NCBI GenBank assembly: GCA_021300125.1
Contig: JAJTHX010000400.1
Location: forward strand, 1-15,785
Direction of reading: 5' to 3'
DNA length: 15,785 nt
DNA from: Betaproteobacteria bacterium
Lineage (GTDB): Bacteria > Pseudomonadota > Gammaproteobacteria > Burkholderiales > SG8-41
The notes beneath the pieces are model-generated. The model made no database searches and was not told the DNA's origin. It was given only the letters and a program-made list of their open reading frames with translations. Positions 1 to 7,414 of this stretch are shown here, piece after piece. A program made the position numbers and the translations under genes. Each line of letters begins with the position of its first letter. Positions within the stretch are counted from its first letter, which is position 1.

Positions 1-496
1 ACGTCTTGTAGGACAGGTATTTGCCGCTCATCACGATCTTGACGCGGTCGCCGTTCGGATCGGGCTCGCGCTTCATGTCCATCCTGAAATCGATGGCACT
101 CATGATGCCGTCGCCGAACTCTTCATGGATCAGTTCCTTGAAGGTGGTGCCGTAAACGCTGACCAGCTCGTAGAAGCGGTAGATCAGCGGATCAGTGGGC
201 ACAGCGGTGGGCAACGAGCCCTTGTACGGCACCTGCTGCAGCAGCAATACCGCGTAAGGCGGCAGCCCGAGCAGCTTGCCCGCGGCCTCGGCCTGGGCCT
301 TGGTCATCTGCATCTGGCCCATCAGCGCGGCGGTCGCCCACTCCTTGCTGGTGCCCACGGTTTTCGCGATCTTCGCCCAGCTCAGGCCCTTTTTCAGCTT
401 GGCTTCGACGACCATTTCGGTGACGTCAATACGTTTCATCGGCTTGCCCGCGCTTGCGGCGGCAAGCAGGGCCTCGGGGGCATCGCTCTTTTTCAT
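1..496 (-). CDS. cynS: Cyanase (cyanate hydratase), 3' end cut by window edge
   Basis: Cyanase converts cyanate plus bicarbonate to carbamate and CO2; the carbamate decays to ammonia and CO2. It is a cytosolic homodecamer in the known family. The 165 visible residues match the whole fold: an N-terminal helical, HTH-like region (about 20-90) and the C-terminal catalytic part. The active-site trio is present as Arg107 and Glu110 in TDPLIYRFYE and Ser133 in DGIMSAIDF, equivalent to E. coli Arg96, Glu99 and Ser122. The visible end GKYLSYKT aligns with E. coli GKYLPTKPF, so only one or two residues and the stop are missing. The ATG at 496 has a strong AAAGGAGA ribosome site 5 nt upstream. The N-terminus is slightly longer than in E. 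coli; Met20 is a less likely alternative start. The gene lies 45 nt downstream of the transporter ATPase and is probably the last or a late gene of that operon. No cynT-type carbonic anhydrase is visible inside the window. Confidence 0.96.
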   Translation of the reverse strand, partial: MKKSDAPEALLAAASAGKPMKRIDVTEMVVEAKLKKGLSWAKIAKTVGTSKEWATAALMGQMQMTKAQAEAAGKLLGLPPYAVLLLQQVPYKGSLPTAVPTDPLIYRFYELVSVYGTTFKELIHEEFGDGIMSAIDFRMDMKREPDPNGDRVKIVMSGKYLSYKT

Positions 497-501
497 CGGG
501 G

Positions 502-509
502 TCTCCTTT
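502..509 (-). promoter_or_regulatory. Ribosome binding site of cynS
   Basis: Reads AAAGGAGA on the minus strand, 5 nt before the ATG at 496. It is one of the strongest Shine-Dalgarno matches in the window and fixes the cynS start. It lies in the 45-nt gap after the ATPase gene, so cynS has its own efficient translation initiation. Confidence 0.8.
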
Positions 510-541
510 GGGGGTGAGTTGAGACGTGCTGCAGTCGGGGT

Positions 542-1459
542 TCAGCGCACCGCCGCCAGCGGCGGCGTGCCGCCTGTCTGTGAACGTGCGCCCGCGTCAG
601 CGCCGTCGGATTCGTCCAGGCCCGGCGAAACCAGCGGCGGATGACGCGGGTCGAATTCCGCCGAAACCGCGGCAAACAGCTTGGAGCGGTCGACCAGAAA
701 ATCGATCAGGTGGTTGCGGATGCGGTAGTAGTGCGGGTGCTTGTGCAGGTCGTGGCGGGTGCGGCTGCGCGGCATGGTGTTGACCACGATCTCGGCGATT
801 TTCGCGTGCGGGCCGTTGGTCATCAGGATGATCTTGTCGGCGAGCAGGATGGCCTCGTCCACATCATGCGTGATCATGAACACCGTCTGCCTGGTCTCTG
901 CGCAGATGCGCAGCACCTCTTCCTGCAGCACGCCGCGGGTCAGCGCATCGAGCGCCGAGAACGGCTCGTCCATCAGCAGCATCTTGGGCTGGATTGACAG
1001 CGCGCGCGCGATGCCCACGCGCTGCTTCATGCCGCCCGAAAGCTCCGCCGGCCGCTTTTTCTCGGAACCGGTGAGGTTGACGAGGTCGATGTATTTCTGC
1101 GCGTGCGCGGCCACCTTGTCCGCGCTCCACTCGGGCCAGCGCGAGGACACCGCGAAAGCGATGTTGCCCATCACCGTCAGCCAGGGCATCAGCGCATGGC
1201 TCTGGAAGATCACCGCCCGGTCCAGGCTGGGGCCGTTGACCTCGCGGCCGCCGACAAACACGTAGCCGGCAGAGGCCTGCTCCAGCCCGGAGAGGATGTT
1301 CAGGATCGTGGTCTTGCCGCAGCCGGAATGACCGATCAGGCAGACGAACTCGCCGGGCTGGATGCCGAAGTGCAGGTTTTCGAACACGGTGGTATCGGTG
1401 CCGTCGCGCCCGGTGAACTTCTTGGCGATGCCTTCGACGCGGATCAGGGTTTCATTCAT
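542..1459 (-). CDS. ABC transporter ATP-binding protein, NrtD/CynD-like
   Basis: Cytosolic ATPase of an importer for nitrate, nitrite, bicarbonate or cyanate (NrtD/CmpD/SsuB group); it should energise the permease encoded just upstream. It is 305 aa long. Walker A GHSGCGKT is at 43-50, the Q-loop Gln at 86, the signature LSGGMKQRV at 140-148, Walker B MLLMDEP at 160-166 with catalytic Glu165, and the switch His at 198 (ITHDVDEA), so it should be active. The C-terminus, after about residue 270, is a low-complexity tail rich in Pro, Gly, Ser and Asp. That makes it somewhat longer than stand-alone NrtD proteins as I remember them. The permease stop lies 7 nt upstream, so the genes are co-transcribed and probably translationally coupled; no strong ribosome site is seen. 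Sequence alone does not separate cyanate from nitrate specificity. The downstream cyanase gene favours cyanate. Confidence 0.93.
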   Translation of the reverse strand: MNETLIRVEGIAKKFTGRDGTDTTVFENLHFGIQPGEFVCLIGHSGCGKTTILNILSGLEQASAGYVFVGGREVNGPSLDRAVIFQSHALMPWLTVMGNIAFAVSSRWPEWSADKVAAHAQKYIDLVNLTGSEKKRPAELSGGMKQRVGIARALSIQPKMLLMDEPFSALDALTRGVLQEEVLRICAETRQTVFMITHDVDEAILLADKIILMTNGPHAKIAEIVVNTMPRSRTRHDLHKHPHYYRIRNHLIDFLVDRSKLFAAVSAEFDPRHPPLVSPGLDESDGADAGARSQTGGTPPLAAVR

Positions 1460-1466
1460 GGCCGGC

Positions 1467-2309
1467 TCATTCCGGAAAGGTGACCAGGCGGGTCAGTTTG
1501 GCCAGCATCAGGTCGAGCAGCATGCCCACCAGTCCGATCGCGAGGATCGCGGTCAGGATGTTGGTGATCGACAGGTTGTTCCACTCATTCCAGACGAAAT
1601 AGCCGATGCCGGTGCCGCCGACCAGCATCTCGGCGGCGACAATCACCAGCCAGGCGATGCCGATGGAGATGCGCATGCCGGTCATGATTGTCGGTGCCGC
1701 GGCGGGCAGGATCACCCGGAAAGCGGTGCGCATCGGGCCGACCTCGAGGGTCCGCGCGACATTGAGCCATTCCCGGCGCACGCTGGCGACACCGAAAGCG
1801 GTGTTGATCAGCATGGGCCACAGCGAGCAGATGAAGATCACGAAAATCGCCGATACCGAACTGTCCTTGAGCGTGAACAGCGCGAGTGGCATCCACGCCA
1901 GCGGCGATATCGGCTTCAATACCTGGATATAGGGATCCAGCGCCCGATAGACCGTGGGCGACATGCCGATCAGGAAACCGACCGGGACCGCCACCAGCGC
2001 CGCCAGCAGGTAACCCGCCAGCACCCGCGCGATGGAGTAGGCGAGCTGGATGCCGATGCCCTTGTCATTGGGACCGCGGTCGTAGAACGGCTCCTGCAGG
2101 TGCTGCCAGATCTTGGCGCCGACATCCGCCGGGGACGGGAAAGCGGACTTCTGCCCGGCCGCGGCTGCGGCGCCGATCAGCGCCGCGTACTCGGTATCCG
2201 CGGGCGGTGGCGCCGCCTTGGGCAAAGTCAGCGCGTGCCAGATCCCGATCAGCAGCAGGAACATGGCCAGCGACAGCGCCGGCGCCTTCCAGTTGAGCAG
2301 GCTTTTCAT
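1467..2309 (-). CDS. ABC transporter permease, NrtB/CynB-like
   Basis: Inner-membrane permease of the nitrate/bicarbonate/cyanate importer family, 280 aa. One hydrophobic helix lies near 10-30, followed by a polar periplasmic stretch (about 31-85, including [16 protein letters not shown]). The core membrane domain spans about 88-275. The EAA coupling loop is recognisable at about 184-204 ([21 protein letters not shown]), the contact for the ATPase. The phrases [20 protein letters not shown] and [15 protein letters not shown] are typical of NrtB/SsuC-type permeases. The ATG at 2309 is 9 nt after the stop of the binding-protein gene, and the next gene starts 7 nt downstream, so this is a tight operon. 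The family assignment is firm. The substrate is inferred from the cyanase linkage. Confidence 0.93.
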   Translation of the reverse strand: MKSLLNWKAPALSLAMFLLLIGIWHALTLPKAAPPPADTEYAALIGAAAAAGQKSAFPSPADVGAKIWQHLQEPFYDRGPNDKGIGIQLAYSIARVLAGYLLAALVAVPVGFLIGMSPTVYRALDPYIQVLKPISPLAWMPLALFTLKDSSVSAIFVIFICSLWPMLINTAFGVASVRREWLNVARTLEVGPMRTAFRVILPAAAPTIMTGMRISIGIAWLVIVAAEMLVGGTGIGYFVWNEWNNLSITNILTAILAIGLVGMLLDLMLAKLTRLVTFPE

Positions 2310-2318
2310 GTCGGACGC

Positions 2319-3680
2319 TCAGCCGCGGCGGATGGCGAAGCTCTGGATGTAGGCGTCGGGCTTGGCCGGATCGAATTCCTTGCCCATCACCGAGAACTTC
2401 TTGGTGGTGGCGGTGGGCGGCTTCATGCCCACCTCCTTCATCAGCCGCGCCGCATCGGTGGCCAGGAACACCTCGCGCGCGACCTTGGCGTAGTCGACAT
2501 CGCCCTTCAACTGCCCCCAGCGCTTCATCTGGGTCATGATCCAGATCGCGAAGGAATGCCAGGGGAAGGGATCGAAATCGATGCGGTTCGGATCCTTGCG
2601 GATGTTGCCCAGGCCGTCTGCAAAGGTGCCGGTGAGCACCTGCTCGACCACCGTGACCGGCTGATTGAGGTAATTCGCGGGCGCGATGGCCTCGGCGATC
2701 TGCTTGCGGTTCTCCGGCTTCGAGGCGAAGGCGGTCGCCTCCATGATGGCCTTAAGCAGCGCGCGGTAGGTGTTCGGCATCTTGGTCACGAACTCGCGGC
2801 TCGCCGCAAAGGCGCAGCAGGGGTGGCCATCCCACATTTCCTTGGTCAGCATGTGGATGAAGCCCACGCCGTCGAACACCGCGCGCTGGTTCACCGGATC
2901 CGGCGCGAGGAAGCCGTCGATGTTGTCGGCGCGCAGGTTGGCCACCATCTCGGGCGGCGGCACCGAGCGGATCTGTACATCCTTGTCGGGGTCGAGACCG
3001 TTCTCGGCGAGCAGGTAGCGCAGCAGATAGTTGTGGATGGAATAATCAAAGGGCACCGCGAACTTGAAGCCCTTCCACTGCTTGGGGTCACGCTTGTCCT
3101 TGTGCTTCACCGACAGCGTGATCGCCTGGCCGTTGACGTTTTCGATCGCCGGCACCGTGTACGGCACCGGATTGGCGCCAAGGCCCAGCGTGATCGCGAT
3201 CGGCATCGGCGAGAGCATGTGCGCGGCGTCATATTCCTTGTTCAGCGTCTTGTCGCGGATCACCGCCCAGCCGGCGGTCTTCACCACATCGACATTCAGG
3301 CCCTGGCGGCCGTAGAAGCCCATCGGCTGCGACATGATGATCGGCGTGGCGCAGGTGATGGGGATGAATCCGACCTTGATCGAGGATTTCTCGAGCGGCC
3401 CCCTCTGCGCGAACGCTTCCCTGGCCATGCCCATCGGGAAGAAGGTCGACACCGCAGCCATCGCCGTGCTGGCGCCGACGGCGTTGAGGAAACGCCGGCG
3501 TGTCGCGTCATGCGGGAACAGCGCGCGCATCACCGCCGCCTCGACCACGCGGTTGCCCAGCACCTCGCTGTCCGCGGTCTGCGCGGCGAGATCGGCATCA
3601 TGGGCGGCCTGATCGCTGTGGCGGCCGCAGCCGCAGCCCAGTTTGACTTCGGGATTGAACGGATCTTTGAAGGCGGACAT
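2319..3680 (-). CDS. Tat-exported NrtA/CynA-like substrate-binding protein
   Basis: Periplasmic solute-binding protein of the CmpA/NrtA family, 453 aa; it should deliver cyanate (or nitrate or bicarbonate) to the permease. The start is set at the ATG at 3680, with AAAGGA 7 nt upstream. A GTG 33 nt further out lacks a comparable site. A twin-arginine signal is seen: RRRFL at 61-65, a hydrophobic stretch to about 83, and an AFA-Q cleavage site near 91. About 60 residues precede the Tat motif, an unusually long n-region that carries a Cys/His cluster (GCGCGRHSD, Cys16, Cys18, His21). I recall similar leaders in other proteobacterial NrtA/CmpA homologues. The mature part has the family features KVGFIPITCATPIIMSQPMG and DIDGFLAPDPVNQRAVF-like segments. 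It is the first transporter gene, 120 bp downstream of the response regulator gene. Confidence 0.92.
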   Translation of the reverse strand: MSAFKDPFNPEVKLGCGCGRHSDQAAHDADLAAQTADSEVLGNRVVEAAVMRALFPHDATRRRFLNAVGASTAMAAVSTFFPMGMAREAFAQRGPLEKSSIKVGFIPITCATPIIMSQPMGFYGRQGLNVDVVKTAGWAVIRDKTLNKEYDAAHMLSPMPIAITLGLGANPVPYTVPAIENVNGQAITLSVKHKDKRDPKQWKGFKFAVPFDYSIHNYLLRYLLAENGLDPDKDVQIRSVPPPEMVANLRADNIDGFLAPDPVNQRAVFDGVGFIHMLTKEMWDGHPCCAFAASREFVTKMPNTYRALLKAIMEATAFASKPENRKQIAEAIAPANYLNQPVTVVEQVLTGTFADGLGNIRKDPNRIDFDPFPWHSFAIWIMTQMKRWGQLKGDVDYAKVAREVFLATDAARLMKEVGMKPPTATTKKFSVMGKEFDPAKPDAYIQSFAIRRG

Positions 3681-3687
3681 TGTCGTT

Positions 3688-3693
3688 TCCTTT
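3688..3693 (-). promoter_or_regulatory. Ribosome binding site deciding the binding-protein start
   Basis: Reads AAAGGA on the minus strand, 7 nt before the ATG at 3680. It supports the start at 3680 over the upstream in-frame GTG at 3713, which has no such site. Confidence 0.65.
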
Positions 3694-3777
3694 CTTCGTG
3701 CGTTCTCCCGCACCCTGCGGCGCGGATGGTTGTCTGAAGCTTAGGCAGCCGGCGGGGGATTGGCTGTCACGCCGTCC

Positions 3778-3787
3778 GCCGATCGGC
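3778..3787. repeat. 10-bp perfect palindrome next to the main operator candidate
   Basis: GCCGATCGGC is a perfect palindrome with no spacer. It abuts the 18-bp palindrome at 3788-3805 on the side nearest the transporter genes. A 10-bp GC-rich palindrome alone could be chance, but its exact abutment to a second one is notable. It may be part of a composite operator. Confidence 0.45.
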
Positions 3788-3805
3788 TGTAGTGCTGGCA
3801 CTACA
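3788..3805. promoter_or_regulatory. Candidate operator: 8-2-8 perfect palindrome
   Basis: TGTAGTGC-TG-GCACTACA is a perfect inverted repeat with 8-bp arms and a 2-bp centre. It is centred about 116 bp upstream of the NrtA-like start codon and overlaps the TAG stop of the response regulator gene (3801-3803). NarL-family regulators bind head-to-head heptamers spaced by 2 bp, so the geometry fits the adjacent regulator. The bases do not match the E. coli NarL heptamer (TACYYMT outward order), so a different specificity is implied. The 2-nt centre makes an RNA hairpin terminator unlikely. The role is inferred from position and symmetry. Confidence 0.6.
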
Positions 3806-4439
3806 CCTGATGCAAACCCTGGCGTACTGCATACAGCGCAATTTCCACATCATTCCGCGCCCCGGTTTTCTCGCAGATCCGCGCCCGGTAGGTGCTGACG
3901 GTATTGGGGCTCAGCGCCAGCTGGCTCGCGATCTGGCCGACGCTTTGCCCTGCGGCAATCAGCCGCAGCACCTGGTATTCACGGTCCGACAGCATTTCGT
4001 GGGGTTGCCGGTCGGCGGCGGGCGCGGAGAGCGCCATCGCCAGCGCCTCGGCCTGCGCGGTGGTCACGAACACCCCGCCGTGGGCGGCCTTGCGCACGGC
4101 CTCGAGCAGCTGGTCGGTGTCGGCACTCTTGTTCAGGTAACCGGAGGCGCCGAGCTTCAGGCAGCGCACGGCATACTGCTTGTCGGGATAGGTGGACAGC
4201 ATCAGCACCGGCAGCTTCGGCAGTTCCGAACGGAACTGCTTCAGCGTCTCCAGGCCGTCGCGTCCGGGCATGGCGATGTCGAGCAGCACCACATCAATGC
4301 CGCCGACGCGCGCAAGCCGGATCGCCTCGCAGCCGCTCTCGGCTTCGGCGACCACCTCGACATCCGGCGCGTCAGCCAGAATCTGGCGCAGCCCCTGGCG
4401 CACGATCAGGTGGTCGTCACAAATCAGCAGCCGGATCAT
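3801..4439 (-). CDS. NarL/LuxR-type response regulator
   Basis: DNA-binding response regulator of 212 aa, the usual NarL/FixJ length. The receiver domain (about 2-118) has acidic residues Asp8 and Asp9, phospho-acceptor Asp54 (VVLLDIAMPG), Ser82/Thr83 at the switch position, and Lys104 in GYLNK. The C-terminal LuxR-type helix-turn-helix lies at about 149-206 (LSDREYQVLRLIAAGQSVGQ, then LSPNTVSTYRARICEKTG). All key residues are intact. Its ATG overlaps the kinase stop as ATGA, so the pair is translationally coupled and almost certainly cognate. Its stop codon lies inside the 18-bp palindrome that precedes the transporter genes. The likely role is control of the cyanate/nitrogen transporter operon. 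The activating signal is unknown. Confidence 0.93.
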   Translation of the reverse strand: MIRLLICDDHLIVRQGLRQILADAPDVEVVAEAESGCEAIRLARVGGIDVVLLDIAMPGRDGLETLKQFRSELPKLPVLMLSTYPDKQYAVRCLKLGASGYLNKSADTDQLLEAVRKAAHGGVFVTTAQAEALAMALSAPAADRQPHEMLSDREYQVLRLIAAGQSVGQIASQLALSPNTVSTYRARICEKTGARNDVEIALYAVRQGLHQV

Positions 4440-5710
4440 GCCGCCTCCTGCAGAGGGATGCGCAGGCGCACCGTGGTGCCGGCGCCGGGGTGGCTGCTGA
4501 TCGCCAGCTCGCCGCCGAAGTGTCCGGCACGCTCACGCATGCCGAGCACGCCGTAGGCGCGCGGACTGTCAAACGCGGCCGCGGGCGCGCCGCAGCCGTC
4601 ATCGCTCACTTCGATGCCGAGCAGCCCGTCTTCGGCGAGTATGCGGATGTGCACCGAGGTTGCGCGGGCATGGCGTGCGACGTTGCTGAGCATCTCCTGG
4701 AAAATGCGGAACACCGCGATCGCGAGGGTGCCAGTCGGCGCGGGGGTTCCGGCCGCGATGTCGAGCCGGGCATCGCAGCGCAGCTCGCTCGACTCGGCAA
4801 ACTCCTGCGCCTGCCAGTCCAGCGCAGCCCACAGCCCCTGATGGTCGAGGATGCTCGGCCGCAGGTCAGTCATGATGCGGCCCACGTTCTCGACCGCGGT
4901 CTCGATCATGCGCCCCATCGACTGCAGCTTGCGGCCGAGGCCGGCATCTTCTGCCACCCGCTTGCCCAGCCAGTTCACATCCATCTTCAGCGCCACCAGC
5001 AGGCTGCCCAGTTCGTCGTGGATTTCCCGCGCGATGCGCGTGCGCTCCTCCTCACGCACCGTGTGCAGGTACGCCGAAAGCTCGCGCAGCTGGGTGAGCG
5101 CACCCGAGAGTTCCTGCGTGCGTTCTTCGACGCGCCGCTCGAGCTCGTCGTTGGCCCGCCGCAACAGCTCCTCGGCCTGCTTGCGCTCGGAGATGTCGAT
5201 GAAGGTGACCACCGCGCCCACCACGGCATCCTGCTCGACGATGGGATAGGACGAATACTCCGCCGGAAAACAGGAGCCGTCGGCGCGCCACAGCACCTCG
5301 GAATCGATGCGGCAGGGCAGGCCCTGGCGGAAGGCGCGGAAGATCGGGCACTCCTCCACCGGATAATGGCGGCCGTCGCCATGGGCATGGTGGATCAGGT
5401 AGTGCATGTTGCGGCCGATCAGGTCTTCGGCGGCATAACCGAGGATTGTTGCGCCGGCACGGTTGACGAAGGTGCAGCGCCCGTCGAGATCGATGCCGAA
5501 CATGCCCTCGCCGGTGGATTCGAGCAGCAGTGTCAGGCGGTCGCTCCAGGGACCCGCGCCGCCGCCGGGCACCCGGGGGCGCGATGGCGCATGGCGCCGC
5601 AAGGGCCCGGCGACGGAGGCACCCGAGGCCGGGCTGCAGGCATGGATGGCATTCGGTGGCGACATGCCAGCTTTCAATGCATCTACCGTGCCAATCACCC
5701 GCAGCCTCAT
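4436..5710 (-). CDS. PAS-domain sensor histidine kinase (HisKA_3 type)
   Basis: Cytosolic sensor kinase, 424 aa from the ATG at 5710, which has AAGGGT just upstream. An in-frame TTG at 5725 is the longer alternative; Met at 5665 is a shorter one. No membrane helices are seen. The N-terminal 50 residues are low-complexity. A PAS domain spans about 58-178 (ESTGEGMFGIDLDGRCTFVN to VTFIDISERKQAEE) and includes the H-x-H and C motifs common in one PAS subgroup (LIHHAHGDGRHYP, EECPIF). A coiled coil follows at about 180-222. The HisKA_3 phospho-acceptor is His231 (IAREIHDELGSLL). The HATPase domain shows the N-box QEMLSNVARHA, the G1 box DDGCGA and the G2 box GVLGMRERAGHFGG. It overlaps the regulator gene by 4 nt. 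The ligand or cofactor of the PAS domain cannot be told from sequence. Confidence 0.92.
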   Translation of the reverse strand: MRLRVIGTVDALKAGMSPPNAIHACSPASGASVAGPLRRHAPSRPRVPGGGAGPWSDRLTLLLESTGEGMFGIDLDGRCTFVNRAGATILGYAAEDLIGRNMHYLIHHAHGDGRHYPVEECPIFRAFRQGLPCRIDSEVLWRADGSCFPAEYSSYPIVEQDAVVGAVVTFIDISERKQAEELLRRANDELERRVEERTQELSGALTQLRELSAYLHTVREEERTRIAREIHDELGSLLVALKMDVNWLGKRVAEDAGLGRKLQSMGRMIETAVENVGRIMTDLRPSILDHQGLWAALDWQAQEFAESSELRCDARLDIAAGTPAPTGTLAIAVFRIFQEMLSNVARHARATSVHIRILAEDGLLGIEVSDDGCGAPAAAFDSPRAYGVLGMRERAGHFGGELAISSHPGAGTTVRLRIPLQEAA

Positions 5711-5832
5711 CAGACCCTTGGGCAAGGTCTCGATAGGCTATTGATTCTGAAGGACTTTCAGCTTCGTCGCCGGAAGCGCGCTGCAGCCCGTGCACAACAG
5801 CCGGTCACGTTGTCGCAAATGACGCAGGCAGA

Positions 5833-5849
5833 CGCCCCCATTTGGGGCG
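5833..5849. repeat. GC-rich inverted repeat in the divergent intergenic region
   Basis: Arms CGCCCC and GGGGCG flank a 5-nt centre, CATTT. It lies in the 203 bp between the divergent kinase and metalloprotease genes, about 65 bp upstream of the protease start. Three GACGC copies lie around it (5821, 5831, 5851). No T-tract follows on either strand, so it is not an obvious terminator; it could be an operator. Otherwise I see only the promoter noted next in this intergenic stretch. Confidence 0.4.
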
Positions 5850-5874
5850 AGACGCACCGGCAAGTGTCGCGTGA

Positions 5875-5903
5875 TTGGGTGGATCCGGACATTCACCTAG
5901 AAT
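5875..5903 (+). promoter_or_regulatory. Sigma-70-like promoter of the M48 protease gene
   Basis: TTGGGT at 5875-5880 and TAGAAT at 5898-5903 are separated by 17 bp. The -10 matches 5 of 6 consensus bases; the -35 matches TTG only. Transcription would start about 5909-5911, only 3-5 nt before the ATG at 5914, giving an almost leaderless message. No Shine-Dalgarno sequence is seen before that ATG, which is consistent with this. Confidence 0.45.
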
Positions 5904-5913
5904 CAGGCGCGCC

Positions 5914-7365
5914 ATGAAACCCAGCACCGGAACCCGCCTCGCCGCCCTGCTCGCCGCACTGTCATTGACCCACTGCGCGGTGAACCCGGTCACTGGCCAC
6001 CCCAATTTCGTGACCCTGTCCGAAACGCAGGAAGTCAGCATGGGGCGCAGCGAGGACCGGCGCGTGCGCCAGCAATACGGCAGCTACGAAGACGCCGAAC
6101 TGCAACGCTATGTCAGCGACATCGGCCAGCGCCTGGCCGGGGCCAGCCACCGTCCGGGCCTGCAGTACCAGTTCCTGGTGGTGGATTCACCCGAGGTCAA
6201 TGCCTTTGCGCTGCCCGGCGGCTACATCTACATCACCCGCGGCATCCTCGCCTATCTCAATTCCGAGGCCGAGCTTGCCGCGGTACTCGGCCACGAGCTG
6301 GGCCATGTCACGGCACGGCATTCGGTACAGCAATTGTCGGCCGCGACCGCGGCGAACGTCGGCACTTCGATCCTGCAGATCCTGGTGCCGCAGGTGCGCA
6401 ACACCGGCGCCGACGCGCTGGTCAACCTGCTCGGCGGCGCCCTGCTCTCCGGCTACGGCCGCGAGCACGAACTGGAGGCCGACCGGCTCGGCGCCGAATA
6501 CCTGGCGCGTACGGGCTACGACCCGCAAGCCATGATCCGCGTGGTTGGCGTGCTCAAGAACCACGAGCTGTTGGACGCCGAGATCGCCAAGGCCGAAGGC
6601 CGCGAACCGCGACGCTATCACGGCCTGTTCGCCTCCCACCCCGACAATGACACGCGGCTGCAGGAGGTGGTGCGCGAAGCCTCGCGTTTCGCCAGTGCCG
6701 ACAACCGCGTCGAGCGCGAAAACTTCCTCAAGCGCATGGAAGGCATGGTGTTCGCTGACAGCCCCGCGCAGGGTGTGGTGCGCAATCACCGTTTTTTCCA
6801 TGCCGGTCTCGGACTGGCGCTGCACTTTCCCGAAGGCTGGCGCGTGCGCAACACGCCGCAGAACGTGCTCGCCACCAGCCCCGACCGCAATGCGCTGGTG
6901 GACCTGCGTTCCGCGGGCACGGCAGAAGGCACGCCTGCGGAGGTGCTGCGCCGCCTGCTCAAGCTGGGCGTCGGCCAGGCGGTGGCCCCTGCAACCATCG
7001 GCGGCCTGCCGGCCGCGATCACGGAGCTTTCGCTGTCGGGAAAGCCGACGCGGGTGGCGGTGGTGTTCCTCGGCAAACAGGCCTATGCCATCGGCATCCA
7101 GGCCGTGAACGATGCGGCCTTTCGCCAGCACGCCGCCCCGATGGACGCGGCCATGCGCAGCTTCCACGCGATCACTGCCGAGGAACGTGAGCAGGCCAGG
7201 CCGCTGCGCATGCGCGTCATTACCGCCCGCGCCGGCATCACCTTCGCCGATCTCGCCAGGCACTCCCCGCTGGGACGCCATGCCGAAGGCCACCTGCGCC
7301 TGATCAACGGCCTCTATCCCCGGGGGGAGCCGGCCGCGGGCCAGCCGCTGAAAATCGTGGAATGA
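5914..7365 (+). CDS. M48-family zinc metalloprotease, predicted lipoprotein
   Basis: Envelope metalloprotease of the M48 family (BepA/LoiP-like), 483 aa. A short hydrophobic leader (6-20) ends in Cys21. The lipobox reads LTHC, with His at -1 where Gly, Ala or Ser is usual, so lipidation is likely but not certain. Zinc site: HELGH at 127-131 with Glu128 catalytic, and the third ligand Glu188 in the conserved EHELEADRLG. The peptidase domain covers about 30-265. A middle region of about 280-425 has no motif I recognise. The C-terminus (about 428-483) resembles the LysM-like ending of related proteases (MRVITARAGITFADLA, LRLINGLYP, GQPLKIVE). The ATG at 5914 is preferred because the leader follows it directly; an upstream in-frame ATG at 5875 would bury the leader and overlap the promoter. 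It is transcribed divergently from the kinase gene. The role is probably outer-membrane protein quality control, inferred from family. Confidence 0.88.
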   Translation: MKPSTGTRLAALLAALSLTHCAVNPVTGHPNFVTLSETQEVSMGRSEDRRVRQQYGSYEDAELQRYVSDIGQRLAGASHRPGLQYQFLVVDSPEVNAFALPGGYIYITRGILAYLNSEAELAAVLGHELGHVTARHSVQQLSAATAANVGTSILQILVPQVRNTGADALVNLLGGALLSGYGREHELEADRLGAEYLARTGYDPQAMIRVVGVLKNHELLDAEIAKAEGREPRRYHGLFASHPDNDTRLQEVVREASRFASADNRVERENFLKRMEGMVFADSPAQGVVRNHRFFHAGLGLALHFPEGWRVRNTPQNVLATSPDRNALVDLRSAGTAEGTPAEVLRRLLKLGVGQAVAPATIGGLPAAITELSLSGKPTRVAVVFLGKQAYAIGIQAVNDAAFRQHAAPMDAAMRSFHAITAEEREQARPLRMRVITARAGITFADLARHSPLGRHAEGHLRLINGLYPRGEPAAGQPLKIVE

Positions 7366-7414
7366 GCCGGCGCCGCGGGTGCGATAATCGCCGCGCCTGG
7401 AACCCACCGCACCC

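Noticed and set aside
1362..3737. A very long open frame on the plus strand opposite the transporter genes.
   Set aside because: Its product is rich in Arg, His, Gly and Asp without any domain, as expected for the complement of GC-rich codons. The minus-strand genes have clear families, motifs and operon spacing.
3788..3805. The 18-bp palindrome as a terminator of the response regulator gene.
   Set aside because: A 2-nt centre cannot form a stable loop without opening the stem, and no T-run follows on the minus strand.
3788..3810. A sigma-54-like promoter reading (GGCAC ... TGC) across the 18-bp palindrome on the plus strand.
   Set aside because: The GG and GC elements are 13 nt apart instead of 10, and no plus-strand gene follows.
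5747..5761. CTGAA-N5-TTCAG dyad just upstream of the kinase start.
   Set aside because: Arms are only 5 bp, so it is easily a chance match; not enough to call an operator.
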